From: Sulfurovum sp.
GTDB taxonomy: Bacteria > Campylobacterota > Campylobacteria > Campylobacterales > Sulfurovaceae
Length of the DNA: 64,000 bases
Reading direction: 5' to 3'
NCBI GenBank assembly: GCA_027068485.1
Contig: JAMOSB010000022.1
Coordinates: 1-64,000, forward strand
In this document: positions 51,920 through 60,654 of the stretch, one piece after another
Position numbering within the stretch: position 1 is the stretch's first letter
How the letters are laid out: each line of letters starts with the position of its first letter
The notes under the pieces: generated by a model
Seen by the model: only the letters and a program-made list of their open reading frames with translations
Database searches by the model: none
Told to the model about the DNA's origin: nothing
Position numbers and translations under genes: made by a program

Positions 51920-52516
51920 CTAACGACGCTTCTGATAGTAGAGATAGAGAAGTGTACTCCCTGCGACAAAGAGAAGTGCGATGAGGGTTGCCTCTTGGAG
52001 GTAGGTGGCGATACGCTCCTCTTGAGAGCCAAGGAGGTAGCCTAGTGCGACTAAGACCACCACCCAGATACCTGCACCTAGAGCCGTATAGAGAGCGAAG
52101 CGTCCTATAGGCATACGGGCAAGCCCTGCGGGGAGGGAGATGAGCTGACGGATACCAGGGATCAACCGACCGTTGAAGGTGGAGAGTTCACCATGCTTGG
52201 TAAAAAACTGCTCTAGCTTCTCTAGGGTTTGGGATGAGATAAAGAGGTATCGCCCATAGCGTAACAGAAAGCTACGCCCAACTGAGCGGGCAAGATAGTA
52301 GTTGAAGAGAGCCCCTGCTACAGAGCCTAGTATCCCGATGAGTATCACACCACCAAGGTTCATCTCGCCTTGAAAGGCAAGATACCCCGCAGGTACCATA
52401 ATAATCTCACTAGGAAAGGGGAAGAAAGTACTCTCAAGAAACATGAGAAGGAAGATACCCCAATAGCCCAAATCACCAATGGCGATAAGAAGGGATTGGA
52501 CGATGTCATGAATCAT
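51920..52516 (-). CDS. DedA-family inner-membrane protein
   Basis: The 198-residue polytopic protein has ESTFFPFPSEIIMVPAGYLA near residue 28, the GRLIPGIRQLISLPAGLARM block near residue 116 and four to five membrane helices. DedA proteins are undecaprenyl-phosphate or phospholipid translocases or related carriers. It lies 14 bases downstream of accA, so it is probably in the fatty-acid operon. Confidence 0.9.
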   Translation of the reverse strand: MIHDIVQSLLIAIGDLGYWGIFLLMFLESTFFPFPSEIIMVPAGYLAFQGEMNLGGVILIGILGSVAGALFNYYLARSVGRSFLLRYGRYLFISSQTLEKLEQFFTKHGELSTFNGRLIPGIRQLISLPAGLARMPIGRFALYTALGAGIWVVVLVALGYLLGSQEERIATYLQEATLIALLFVAGSTLLYLYYQKRR

Positions 52517-52530
52517 TCGTCTAACGCAAC

Positions 52531-53466
52531 CTACTCGCTATAGGCACCAACGGCGGTTAGGCGTTTGTAGCGTTGATCGAGGAGTTCATCTACTGAGAGT
52601 GCCTGAAGCGTCTTGAGGTTCTCAAGGAAGTAGCTTTTGAGTACAGTCGCAGCAGTGGCTTTATCACGGTGAGCTCCGATGAGTGGCTCATCGAGAATAT
52701 CATCGATAAGCTTATGCTCCAAGAGGTCTGTAGGGGTGACTTTGAGTGCTTTGGTCGCTGTCTCGACTTTGGAGGGGTCATTCCACAAGATCGCAGAGCA
52801 TCCCTCAGGAGAGATAACTGCAAAGACAGAGTAACGCATCATCACAAGCTTATCGGCTACCCCAATCGCCAAGGCACCACCAGAACCACCCTCACCAATC
52901 ACTACAGAGATCAGTGGAACTTTAACCGCAGCAAACTCAAAGAGGTTTTTGGCGATCGCTTCACTCTGTCCACGCTCCTCTGCTCCAAGTCCAGGGTAGG
53001 CACCTGGGGTGTCTATGAGCATCAAGACAGGGATATCAAACTTCTCTGCCATGCGTACAGCACGCAGGGCTTTACGGTACCCCTCAGGGTTTGGCATACC
53101 GAAGTTTCGTTTGATTTTGTTCTTCTGTCCACGCCCCTTCTGCTCTCCGATGACCATGGTCTTCTGCCCATCAATCCATCCAAGATAGCAGAGGATCGCA
53201 GGATCATCACGGAAGGCACGATCCCCATGGATCTCATAGGCATTCTCCATAATGAGCTTGATATAATCAAGGGCATAAGGTCTATCAGGATGACGCGCAA
53301 GCTGAAGCTTCTGATAGTCACTCAGTGAACCAAAAGTCTTCTCAACCTCTTTCTCAAGCTCTGCTTGGTGTTTCTCTACCGCATCTAGGTTGGCGATGGC
53401 ATGTGCTGATATAATCTCCTCCTGTATCGATTCGATCTTCTTCTCAAAATCTAAGTAAGTTGCCAT
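52531..53466 (-). CDS. accA: Acetyl-CoA carboxylase carboxyltransferase subunit alpha
   Basis: AccA with AccD transfers the carboxyl group from biotin to acetyl-CoA. The 311-residue protein begins [15 protein letters not shown] and shows [47 protein letters not shown] and [10 protein letters not shown]. It follows fabF by 9 bases. Confidence 0.96.
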   Translation of the reverse strand: MATYLDFEKKIESIQEEIISAHAIANLDAVEKHQAELEKEVEKTFGSLSDYQKLQLARHPDRPYALDYIKLIMENAYEIHGDRAFRDDPAILCYLGWIDGQKTMVIGEQKGRGQKNKIKRNFGMPNPEGYRKALRAVRMAEKFDIPVLMLIDTPGAYPGLGAEERGQSEAIAKNLFEFAAVKVPLISVVIGEGGSGGALAIGVADKLVMMRYSVFAVISPEGCSAILWNDPSKVETATKALKVTPTDLLEHKLIDDILDEPLIGAHRDKATAATVLKSYFLENLKTLQALSVDELLDQRYKRLTAVGAYSE

Positions 53467-53475
53467 CTTCTATCC

Positions 53476-54693
53476 TTATACTTTTTTGAAAATTACGACA
53501 CCATTGGTACCGCCAAATCCAAAGGAGTTGCTCATCACAACATTAAGTTGGGCTTTGCGTGCCTCATTGGCAACATAGTCAAGATCACAGTTTTCATCAG
53601 GATTGGTATAGTTGATGGTGGGAGGAAGAACCCCATCACGCATCGCCATCAACGACACAACCGCTTCAATCGCACCCGCAGCACCAAGACAGTGTCCTAT
53701 CTGACCCTTTGTTGAGCTGACAGGAGGACAGTTTGCTTTACCACCAAAGAGTTCTTTAAGGGCTGCGGTTTCGTTTTTGTCATTGACAGGTGTGGAGGTA
53801 CCATGTGCATTGACATAATCAATCTTAGGCTCACCTGCCATCTTGTAGGCACTCTTCATCGCACGGAGAGGCCCATCCATCGTAGGGGTTGTGATATGGT
53901 TGGCATCACCACTCTCACCAAATCCAATCAACTCACCATAGATAGTCGCACCTCTCGCCACGGCATCGTCATAGGACTCAAGTACCAAAGCACCTGCCCC
54001 CTCACCCATTACAAAGCCATCACGCTCTGCATCAAAAGGTCGTGAGGCTGTTTTGGGATCATCGTTGCGTGTAGAGAGTGCTTTCATCGCAGCAAATCCA
54101 CCGATACCTACAGGACAGATCGCAGACTCTGCACCCACGACCAACATCTTCTGAGCGGTGCCTACCATGATACATTTTGCCGCTTCACCAATCGCATGGG
54201 TACCTGCTGCACACGCGGTGACTGAGGAGAGATTGGGACCTTTGAGATCTTGGTAGATAGAGATAAATCCACCTAGCATATTGACCAGTGACGAGGGGAT
54301 AAAGAATGGAGAGATTCTTCGAGGTCCTCTATTTTCACAGACAACAGAGTTTTTCTCGATATTGGGGAGTCCGCCAATACCTGAAGCAGAGACCACACCA
54401 AAAGAGTCTCTATCAACATCCTCTGGGAGCTTAGCATCTGCCATCGCCTCTGCAGCTGCTTTCAATCCAAGCTGGATAAAACGGTCGGCTTTTTTGGTCT
54501 CTTTGGCATCCATTACACTCAAAGGGTCAAAGTCCATAATCTCACCCGCAATCTTGGCAGACTGCTTCTCAATATCGAAAGACTCAACGACTTTAATCCC
54601 ACATTTACCCGCTACAATCGCACTAAATGCACTCTCTTTCTCAAGCCCTAAAGAATTTATCATTCCTAAACCTGTCACTACTACTCTTTTCAC
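53476..54693 (-). CDS. fabF: Beta-ketoacyl-ACP synthase II
   Basis: FabF elongates acyl-ACP. The 405-residue condensing enzyme has the catalytic cysteine in SVTACAAGTHAIG near residue 161, and histidines in NAHGTSTPVND and GQIGHCLGAAGA, with a C-terminal NSFGFGGTNG. It is the second gene of acpP-fabF-accA-dedA. Confidence 0.97.
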   Translation of the reverse strand: MKRVVVTGLGMINSLGLEKESAFSAIVAGKCGIKVVESFDIEKQSAKIAGEIMDFDPLSVMDAKETKKADRFIQLGLKAAAEAMADAKLPEDVDRDSFGVVSASGIGGLPNIEKNSVVCENRGPRRISPFFIPSSLVNMLGGFISIYQDLKGPNLSSVTACAAGTHAIGEAAKCIMVGTAQKMLVVGAESAICPVGIGGFAAMKALSTRNDDPKTASRPFDAERDGFVMGEGAGALVLESYDDAVARGATIYGELIGFGESGDANHITTPTMDGPLRAMKSAYKMAGEPKIDYVNAHGTSTPVNDKNETAALKELFGGKANCPPVSSTKGQIGHCLGAAGAIEAVVSLMAMRDGVLPPTINYTNPDENCDLDYVANEARKAQLNVVMSNSFGFGGTNGVVIFKKV

Positions 54694-54720
54694 TGGCTCT
54701 CCTATCTATACTTTATAAAA

Positions 54721-54783
54721 TATATATCAACACTTCCATAAAAGTACTGATATATACTCTAGCCGTAGCCCCAAGGGGCTACG
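54721..54783 (-). promoter_or_regulatory. Two hairpins in the acpP-fabF intergenic region
   Basis: CGTAGCCCC-AA-GGGGCTACG (54764-54783) is a perfect 9-bp GC-rich stem immediately after acpP. A longer AT-rich stem pairs 54721-54734 with 54743-54756. Neither has a T tail. They could attenuate transcription or protect the acpP message so that ACP is made in excess over FabF. Confidence 0.5.
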
Positions 54784-54791
54784 ATTCAAAA

Positions 54792-55019
54792 CTATACAGC
54801 TTCGATAAATTTAATTGCATCCGCTACTGTTGCGATTGCTTCTGCTTGATCATCAGGAATTTCGATATCGAACTTCTCTTCAAGAGCCATGACCAACTCA
54901 ACAACATCAAGACTATCCGCACCTAAATCTTCTACAAACTTAGACTCTTCTTTCACCTCATCTGGGCTCACATTTAGTTGCTCAACTACTACTTCTTTTA
55001 CATCATCAAATAATGCCAT
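54792..55019 (-). CDS. acpP: Acyl carrier protein
   Basis: The 75-residue acidic protein carries the phosphopantetheine serine in [14 protein letters not shown] (residue 36). It starts the fatty-acid unit and has AAGGAG and its own promoter. The absence of other acp genes in the window suggests it is the main ACP. Confidence 0.97.
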   Translation of the reverse strand: MALFDDVKEVVVEQLNVSPDEVKEESKFVEDLGADSLDVVELVMALEEKFDIEIPDDQAEAIATVADAIKFIEAV

Positions 55020-55054
55020 TGATTACTCCTTAATTGTGTTTAAAATACAGGCTA

Positions 55055-55060
55055 AGTATA
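55055..55060 (-). promoter_or_regulatory. -10 promoter box of acpP
   Basis: TATACT on the minus strand, preceded by a T-rich run (TTTTTTTGC), 35 bases before the acpP ATG. Confidence 0.5.
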
Positions 55061-55087
55061 GCAAAAAAATATTAAAGCGGCTCTATA

Positions 55088-55591
55088 TTACTCTGAGAGT
55101 AGTTGCTTTTTTATAAATGGGTCATGGAGATGTTTCCCTTGTAGCATCAGCAGTCGCATCTCTTCATAAGGGATATCTCCTGCTCGTGGATGCTCCAATG
55201 CCCCAAATCCATACCCCATAGGAGAGGGAGCCGTACGGGAGTAGTAGGCTTTATTGACTGCTATCCAGTGATGGGTATCGAGGGTTTGTGTGACAAAGCG
55301 TGCGATTTTGGGCTGGTGTGTTTTGAGCCAAAGTACCGCACACCCTATCTCATCAAAGAAGTAGGTATCCCCCTCTTGGGTGATTAGCTCTACACTATAC
55401 GCCATCGCCTCGATTGGCATATTACACTCCGAACACTGATAGGTGTTGGGAGTGAGCGGGATAATCTTATGCTCAGTGTTGCCTTTGTAGACATAACGCG
55501 CCCCCTCTTCGGTACCAAAGGTGAGCAGGAGAACGACGATAATGGCGATCACCACACCAAAGGTCAAGAGATTTAGCAGTAATTTTTTCAT
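55088..55591 (-). CDS. NosL-family protein with N-terminal membrane anchor
   Basis: The 167-residue protein has an N-terminal membrane helix (about residues 4-25) instead of a lipobox. A NosL domain follows, with metal-site cysteines C53 and C56 in YQCSECNMPI, FFDEIGCAVLWL with a further cysteine, and a C-terminal SPMGYGFGA segment like the one in the lipoprotein at 61998-62459. NosL proteins bind Cu(I) and support nitrous oxide reductase maturation. It is the last gene of the operon and overlaps the preceding membrane-protein gene by 4 bases. Confidence 0.8.
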   Translation of the reverse strand: MKKLLLNLLTFGVVIAIIVVLLLTFGTEEGARYVYKGNTEHKIIPLTPNTYQCSECNMPIEAMAYSVELITQEGDTYFFDEIGCAVLWLKTHQPKIARFVTQTLDTHHWIAVNKAYYSRTAPSPMGYGFGALEHPRAGDIPYEEMRLLMLQGKHLHDPFIKKQLLSE

Positions 55592-56556
55592 AACAAAACT
55601 CCATTTTTGAGATAGTAGAGTGCCACAAAAGCACTACAGAGCAGAGTAAAGAGTCCTAGTAGCAGGGTCGAGAGGTGTGTCAACCTCGAAGATGAATGCC
55701 CCATCAAGTAGCCCAGTAGTGTACTATTGAGCCTCAAAAACACCCCTACCAAGAGTAGCCCCCAGACTAGATACCCCACATAGAAGTAGTGATCTTGAAG
55801 CATACAGAACGGACACTGGTGGGTGGGTAGCTCATAGATGTATGTCCCAAAGAAGTAGACCACCGCGTAGTAGGCAACCGTCGCAAAGAGGAGTGTCGAG
55901 ACCACGCCAAGCAGAAGCGACTCCATCACCCCACTCAAAACCACCAACGCAAAGAGCAGATAGAAGAGCCACAACACCTTAGGGATATCCAACCCCAACG
56001 GCAGACCACTCCCCCCACCCAAAGAGCCAAAGATCACCGAACAACAGCTCACAGGCTGGGTCGTCTCGATATGGGTAAAGTAGAGGATATCGAGTCCAAA
56101 CTCCAGACTCAACAACCCAAAGAGTCCTACAAAAAACCATGACTTAGCCCGTAGATAGGGGTAGTGTTTGGAGTGAAGATCTAGCCAGTTGAGCGTCAAC
56201 CATAGCCCACTAAGCAGAAGGATAATGAGTTTGAGAGTCAAGAGTGGATTGCCGTAGCGATTGGCTTTGATCACCCCTGCACCACACATCGCACCAGGGA
56301 TCAACGAGGCGAGGCTATCGATAGTGTAGACAAAGTAGGGAAGGAGTAGTACCTTGAGCATCATCACAAAGAAGATGATCGTCATCACCAGATAGGAGCG
56401 GTTCTCCAACGCAAACTGCTTGGGGGTAAACGCCTCAAAGTCCCATCCACGCAAGAGACTACCTGTCGCAACCACCGCAACAAGAAGCAATGCATAGAGA
56501 ATCCCCTCACTTAGAAGATAGATAATCACCTCATGGCTTAGTAGTATCTCAGACAT
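55588..56556 (-). CDS. Polytopic membrane protein with paired cysteines, unknown
   Basis: The 322-residue product has about eight membrane helices. Cysteines lie at 91 (GAMCGAG), 171-172 (PVSCCSVIF) and 248/251 (HQCPFCMLQ), the last a CxxC near the membrane face with methionine behind it. These would suit copper or thiol-disulfide chemistry, as in DsbB/VKOR-like proteins, but I see no homology strong enough to name it. It overlaps its neighbours by 1 and 4 bases, between the ABC ATPase and the NosL-family gene. Confidence 0.65.
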   Translation of the reverse strand: MSEILLSHEVIIYLLSEGILYALLLVAVVATGSLLRGWDFEAFTPKQFALENRSYLVMTIIFFVMMLKVLLLPYFVYTIDSLASLIPGAMCGAGVIKANRYGNPLLTLKLIILLLSGLWLTLNWLDLHSKHYPYLRAKSWFFVGLFGLLSLEFGLDILYFTHIETTQPVSCCSVIFGSLGGGSGLPLGLDIPKVLWLFYLLFALVVLSGVMESLLLGVVSTLLFATVAYYAVVYFFGTYIYELPTHQCPFCMLQDHYFYVGYLVWGLLLVGVFLRLNSTLLGYLMGHSSSRLTHLSTLLLGLFTLLCSAFVALYYLKNGVLL

Positions 56557-57230
56557 TAGACAATCTTCCCATCCTCCATCCCAATGACACGATCTACAAA
56601 GTCGAGGGACTCAAAGAGTGGATCATGGGTCGCTACAATAATCGTCTTGCCTTGGGCGTGTAGAGTTTCAAGCATCGCAATAAACTTCAAGGAGTTGGCT
56701 CTATCGAGGTTGGCGGTGGGTTCATCACAGAGGATGAGCTTGGGGTCATGTACCAATGCCCGTGCGATGGCACAGCGTTGTTTCTCTCCCCCTGAGAGGG
56801 CTTTGACCTGCTGAGTCGCCTTGTGTTCGATCGATGCCATCTGCATACTCTTGGATGCCATCTGTTTGAGTGTAGGGTAGGCAACCCCACTAGGGATAAG
56901 TGGGACGATGACATTCTCCTCTACACTCAACGCATCGAGTAGATTGAAGTGCTGAAATATCACCCCTATCGCTTTGGCACGGTAGGCTGAGGCGTGGAGG
57001 TCTGGGAGCTTAGAGATCGGCTCTCCTCCAACAACAATCTTGCCAGAGCTTGGCTTGTCAAGGGCTGCGATGAGGGAGAGCAGGGTTGATTTGCCACTTC
57101 CACTCACGCCACTCAAGACGACCATCTCCCCTGCCCCAACCTCCAGATCAATCGCACGCAACGCCTCAAACGCTTGGGGTCGCCCCTCATCAAAAATCTT
57201 GCTTACCTGCTCTATCTTTACCACTCTCAA
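56556..57230 (-). CDS. ABC transporter ATP-binding protein, LolD/MacB type
   Basis: The 224-residue ATPase has Walker A SGVSGSGKSTLL near residue 39, signature LSGGEKQRCAIARAL, Walker B LILCDEPTANLD and the switch histidine in VATHDP. The type pairs with FtsX-like permeases that work by mechanotransmission rather than import. The permease is the gene just upstream. Confidence 0.9.
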   Translation of the reverse strand: MRVVKIEQVSKIFDEGRPQAFEALRAIDLEVGAGEMVVLSGVSGSGKSTLLSLIAALDKPSSGKIVVGGEPISKLPDLHASAYRAKAIGVIFQHFNLLDALSVEENVIVPLIPSGVAYPTLKQMASKSMQMASIEHKATQQVKALSGGEKQRCAIARALVHDPKLILCDEPTANLDRANSLKFIAMLETLHAQGKTIIVATHDPLFESLDFVDRVIGMEDGKIV

Positions 57231-57240
57231 CTCCTCATCA

Positions 57241-58419
57241 CTACAACATCGCCTCTTTGGGAGGTGTCACGGCTATCTGCCACGCAGGGATCAAGACCGC
57301 CCCCAAAAAAGGGATCGCATAGAGCAGAAAGATCGACCCTAATAATCCAAACTCTATTGTGGGGACTAAGACAACATGGTTAGGCAGATTGGCTCCCCCT
57401 AAAAATATCTCTATCAGTAGGGGAGCATCCAGCACAAACACATACCCATATGCCACAACCACCCCTAGTATAAAGCTCACCACCACCACGCTCAGTGTCT
57501 CATAGAACTTCAGTTTGAGAATATCTTGGATACTCCACCCCACCGCACGCAAGATACCAATCTCGCGTCTCTCGGTTGAGTAGACCATCGCATACCGCTG
57601 ATAGAGTATCAACATAAAAGTCGCAAGGGTGATAAGGTAGAGTACCAAGAAGAGTCCCCCTTTGTAGTTGTAGAGTCTCTCATAGGATTTAATCACCTCT
57701 CGCTTCTCCACCACCCGTACATCATAGAAGAGTAGATGGAGCTTGGAGATGATGGTATCCCACTCCGCATCATTGGGGACATTGAAGGTGATATCTGTCA
57801 CCTCCTCCTCACCTAATCCAAAGATCTCACGAGCCAGTTCAAGAGGGAGTATCACCATATCATTGGCGATTAAGTTGGTCGTAGATGGGAGTGTCTGAGC
57901 GATCTTCACACGCTTAAATGTACCTTTGGGGGTCTTAAAAGAGAAACTATCGTTGTAGTAGTGATCCTCTAAAAACGCCTTGACCCCCTCCCCTACGACC
58001 ATACTAGGTGTCGCAAAGAATGCCTTGAGATCAATCCCTTCAATCAGCTTCTGTAGCATCACACTACTCTGTGTATCGAAGAAGTCCACCCCCACAACGA
58101 GAAAGGACTCCTGTCGTGGACTAAAGAAGTAGCGTCCATAGATACGCGGTGCGACATCTTGTACCCCACTCATCTGAGAGACGGCATCGACCCATGCCAG
58201 AGGGGTCGTGGTAGGCTCACCCGCCTGCATGCGTGTGACACTGAAGTCTGACTCTGCCTGTACACTATTTAGAAGGGTGGTCTGTAGAGACGCAGAGAGA
58301 AACAGTACCGAACTTAGCAGTGCGATAATCATCACGGAGATCAAGACCGCTCCGATATGTTTACTCTTTTGCTTGAAGAGTAGGAGGGTAACGAAGTAGA
58401 GAAAGGGGTTAGTGTGCAT
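57241..58419 (-). CDS. FtsX-like ABC permease (LolC/MacB type)
   Basis: From the ATG at 58419 the protein has 392 residues. One N-terminal membrane helix is followed by a large periplasmic domain (about residues 45-255) and three helices in the C-terminal FtsX-like part containing STERREIGILRAVGWS. It begins inside the end of the small upstream gene. Together with the ATPase it could extract or deliver a periplasmic lipoprotein such as NosL, or move a metal complex. The substrate is unknown. Confidence 0.85.
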   Translation of the reverse strand: MHTNPFLYFVTLLLFKQKSKHIGAVLISVMIIALLSSVLFLSASLQTTLLNSVQAESDFSVTRMQAGEPTTTPLAWVDAVSQMSGVQDVAPRIYGRYFFSPRQESFLVVGVDFFDTQSSVMLQKLIEGIDLKAFFATPSMVVGEGVKAFLEDHYYNDSFSFKTPKGTFKRVKIAQTLPSTTNLIANDMVILPLELAREIFGLGEEEVTDITFNVPNDAEWDTIISKLHLLFYDVRVVEKREVIKSYERLYNYKGGLFLVLYLITLATFMLILYQRYAMVYSTERREIGILRAVGWSIQDILKLKFYETLSVVVVSFILGVVVAYGYVFVLDAPLLIEIFLGGANLPNHVVLVPTIEFGLLGSIFLLYAIPFLGAVLIPAWQIAVTPPKEAML

Positions 58420-58672
58420 AGATAAATCCAACTCTACTAAGAGATTGAAGTTGTGGGTAGGCAGGGTTATTGGGGTTGAGAGCTACGCCTAAACGAGGAG
58501 TGCGGGACTCATAGTAGGCGACACTTAACGCCAGAGAAGAGAAGCCAGTGAGTGCGACGACTGAGTCGATCTGCTCTTGGGTAGTGGGGCGATCATACCC
58601 TAGATAGTCTCCCACTACACACCCCACTGCCACCAAAACTACTACACCCAAGAGGATAAATGACTTCACCAT
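58409..58672 (-). CDS. Small exported or anchored protein of unknown function in the NosL operon
   Basis: The 87-residue product has an N-terminal hydrophobic helix ending VAVGCVVGD, possibly a lipobox-like cysteine at residue 18, and a soluble remainder with no recognised motif. It is 3 bases downstream of a NosL-family gene and overlaps the permease gene, so it is surely part of the operon. Confidence 0.6.
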   Translation of the reverse strand: MVKSFILLGVVVLVAVGCVVGDYLGYDRPTTQEQIDSVVALTGFSSLALSVAYYESRTPRLGVALNPNNPAYPQLQSLSRVGFIYAH

Positions 58673-58675
58673 AGG

Positions 58676-59359
58676 CTACTGCTCTATCCCATCAAGTCGC
58701 ATCACCATCGTCGCATCAATCTGATCAAACGATACAATACGCTTACCGTGATGCTCCGCCATAAAGGATTTGGCCTCTTTGGCACGCTTAAAGGCGATAA
58801 GTTCGCGTCCCATTGGTCCATAGACATCTGCATCTAGTACATAGAACGCCTCTTTGGCAGGGATCTTCTCAAGGGTGTAGTAGTCACTCACCATCATCTC
58901 TGTAATCGCAGTACGGTTGTAGGGGAAATCTCCATCAAAAATATAGTACTTCATCATATCTTTGACCCCATCAAAGTAGTAGTGTTTGTCACCCACGACC
59001 AACATCGCTGCCCACTTGGGATACTGCCCAACAAACATCCCACAGACAGGACACTTCGCATCAGCAGGGACATCAAGTGGGGTGCCTGTTCGCTTCGTCG
59101 TCCCATGCTGAAGATAGAGGGCGATCGCTTGACGCTTGGATCGGGAGAGTGGAGGACACGCACCCGAGTGGCTAATCTCCTCCATCAATGAGATCGTAGA
59201 GCCAGAGGCATGAGGAAGCTTGCTCTTATCACAAAGCATGGTGACGATCCGCTCCCCTTTGGTCGCAAGCTTAGCTAGCTGATCTGCACGCATCTCTCCT
59301 GCACTCAGTAGACCTAGTGCTAACACCACACCCCAAATCACTCTCTTCATCCTCTGCAC
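58676..59359 (-). CDS. NosL-family protein with N-terminal two-cysteine module
   Basis: The 227-residue exported protein has a signal peptide (about residues 1-25). A module of about 50 residues with cysteines 43 and 68, ending LxxxxxQAIALYL, resembles the end of a small cytochrome c but lacks CxxCH. A NosL domain then has C103 and C106 in KCPVCGMFVG, HYYFDGVKDMMKYY, and AKSFMAEHHGKRIVSFDQI. Copper binding is expected from the family. The module recurs at the other end of the next protein (59372-60067). Confidence 0.82.
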   Translation of the reverse strand: MQRMKRVIWGVVLALGLLSAGEMRADQLAKLATKGERIVTMLCDKSKLPHASGSTISLMEEISHSGACPPLSRSKRQAIALYLQHGTTKRTGTPLDVPADAKCPVCGMFVGQYPKWAAMLVVGDKHYYFDGVKDMMKYYIFDGDFPYNRTAITEMMVSDYYTLEKIPAKEAFYVLDADVYGPMGRELIAFKRAKEAKSFMAEHHGKRIVSFDQIDATMVMRLDGIEQ

Positions 59360-59371
59360 CTCTTTGGCTAA

Positions 59372-60067
59372 CTATCGGCGAGAGAGATAGAGTCCAACCG
59401 CTTGCATCTGCTTAGGGTTGAGTCCGCTACAGAGCTTATGGCTCATTACAAAGGCTTTGGCATCGGCCGTCGTCTCAAACTTCTCTTGAGTCGCTTGACA
59501 CTTCTTAGCGTAGAGCATCGCACCCTTTTTTGCCATCATCGCTTGTTTTTTAGCGATCATCTTAGACTCTTTGGCAAAGCCCTGCTTGGCTACTCCATAT
59601 GCCCCCTCAAATCGCATCACATCACCACCATACTGTGTTGCAAAGGCTTTGGCATCGACCTCTTTACCAAAAGCGTACTTACTCACCATACTCATCGTAC
59701 CCTTCTTGCTACTTCCTACAACATAGTACGCCTCTTCTACGGGGATAAACTTCAGCGTAGTGACATCAACCACACGCTTATGCGTTAGCGTTGCACCATG
59801 CTCCAAGTCTGCTACCATACAGTGGAGTGAACAGTATTGCTTCTCTTTGCCATCAAGGGTTGCGACATGATTGGTCTTGTAGAACATCGGAAGCATCATC
59901 CCACACTCAGGACAGAAGGGTTTGGCTTTGCCCTCTTGGAGAAGCGTCGCTTGTGTCATGGGGACACTCTGAAAAAGCTTCATCATCTTTTTGGGGTGAG
60001 CCTCTTGGGCAGTAGTAGAGAGGGTCATCATAGCCAGAGCTATGAGCGTGAGTAGCAATCTTTTCAT
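59372..60067 (-). CDS. NosL-family protein with C-terminal two-cysteine module
   Basis: The 231-residue exported protein has a signal peptide (residues 1-20). A NosL domain follows, with C52 and C55 in FCPECGMMLP and C79/C83 in QYCSLHC, next to methionines that could add copper ligands. A methionine/lysine-rich linker comes next. The C-terminal module (C190, C213) ends QMQAVGLYL and matches the N-terminal module of the 58676-59359 product. AAGGAA lies upstream of the ATG. Confidence 0.82.
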   Translation of the reverse strand: MKRLLLTLIALAMMTLSTTAQEAHPKKMMKLFQSVPMTQATLLQEGKAKPFCPECGMMLPMFYKTNHVATLDGKEKQYCSLHCMVADLEHGATLTHKRVVDVTTLKFIPVEEAYYVVGSSKKGTMSMVSKYAFGKEVDAKAFATQYGGDVMRFEGAYGVAKQGFAKESKMIAKKQAMMAKKGAMLYAKKCQATQEKFETTADAKAFVMSHKLCSGLNPKQMQAVGLYLSRR

Positions 60068-60128
60068 TCTGTTTCCTTATTATTCTGATAATGTATCATA
60101 ATCTACTAGTGTTAAATTACTGTTAAAC

Positions 60129-60653
60129 CTAGTAGAAACGGTGAATCTCTTCCATAATAGTCGCAAACTCTATATCTTCACCCTTCTCTTTGAGAAAAGC
60201 AACCAGATAGGCTTGAGATGCCTCTACAGACTCTCTCTGCTCTATCTCCAAAAGTGTCGCATAGAGATCAGCGATGATCTCGATGACATGGGTTGAGATC
60301 TTTTTGCGTGCGGCGTGGTAGCCGATGATCTTCCCTGTATCATTATCCCTGCGTGACTCAAACTCTGTAAAGATCCAGTAGTAGCGTCCATCTTTGGCAA
60401 GGTTTTTTACCACGGCATTGATATTTTTACCCTGTGCAATCGTCTCCCAGAGCAACTTAAAGACCACCTTGGGCATATCGGGGTGGCGTACGATACTATG
60501 GGGTTTGCCTATCAGCTCCTCTTGGGTGTAGCCACTCACCTCTAAAAAGTAGTCATTACAAAAGGTGATACGCCCCTTCTCATCAGTCTCACTGACGATA
60601 TAGCGTTTGGGGTCGAGGTGTATCTCTTCATCTTTGGGGGTTGGTTTGGTCAT
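60129..60653 (-). CDS. Single-PAS signalling protein, Aer/CetB-like
   Basis: From the ATG at 60653 (AAGGA 7 bases upstream) the protein has 174 residues and one PAS domain with RITFCNDYFLEVSGY, EELIGKPHSIVRHPDMP and WxTFxxSRRDxDTG-like sequence, the pattern of FAD-binding energy-taxis sensors such as Aer and CetB. A short helical C-terminus follows, with no kinase or methyl-accepting domain. It starts 1 base after the stop of a NosL-like gene, so it may sense redox state for the respiratory operon. Confidence 0.82.
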   Translation of the reverse strand: MTKPTPKDEEIHLDPKRYIVSETDEKGRITFCNDYFLEVSGYTQEELIGKPHSIVRHPDMPKVVFKLLWETIAQGKNINAVVKNLAKDGRYYWIFTEFESRRDNDTGKIIGYHAARKKISTHVIEIIADLYATLLEIEQRESVEASQAYLVAFLKEKGEDIEFATIMEEIHRFY

Positions 60654-60654
60654 C

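Noticed and set aside
52669-53328. Antisense open frame of 219 codons within accA
   Set aside because: accA is clear on the other strand and the antisense product resembles no protein family.
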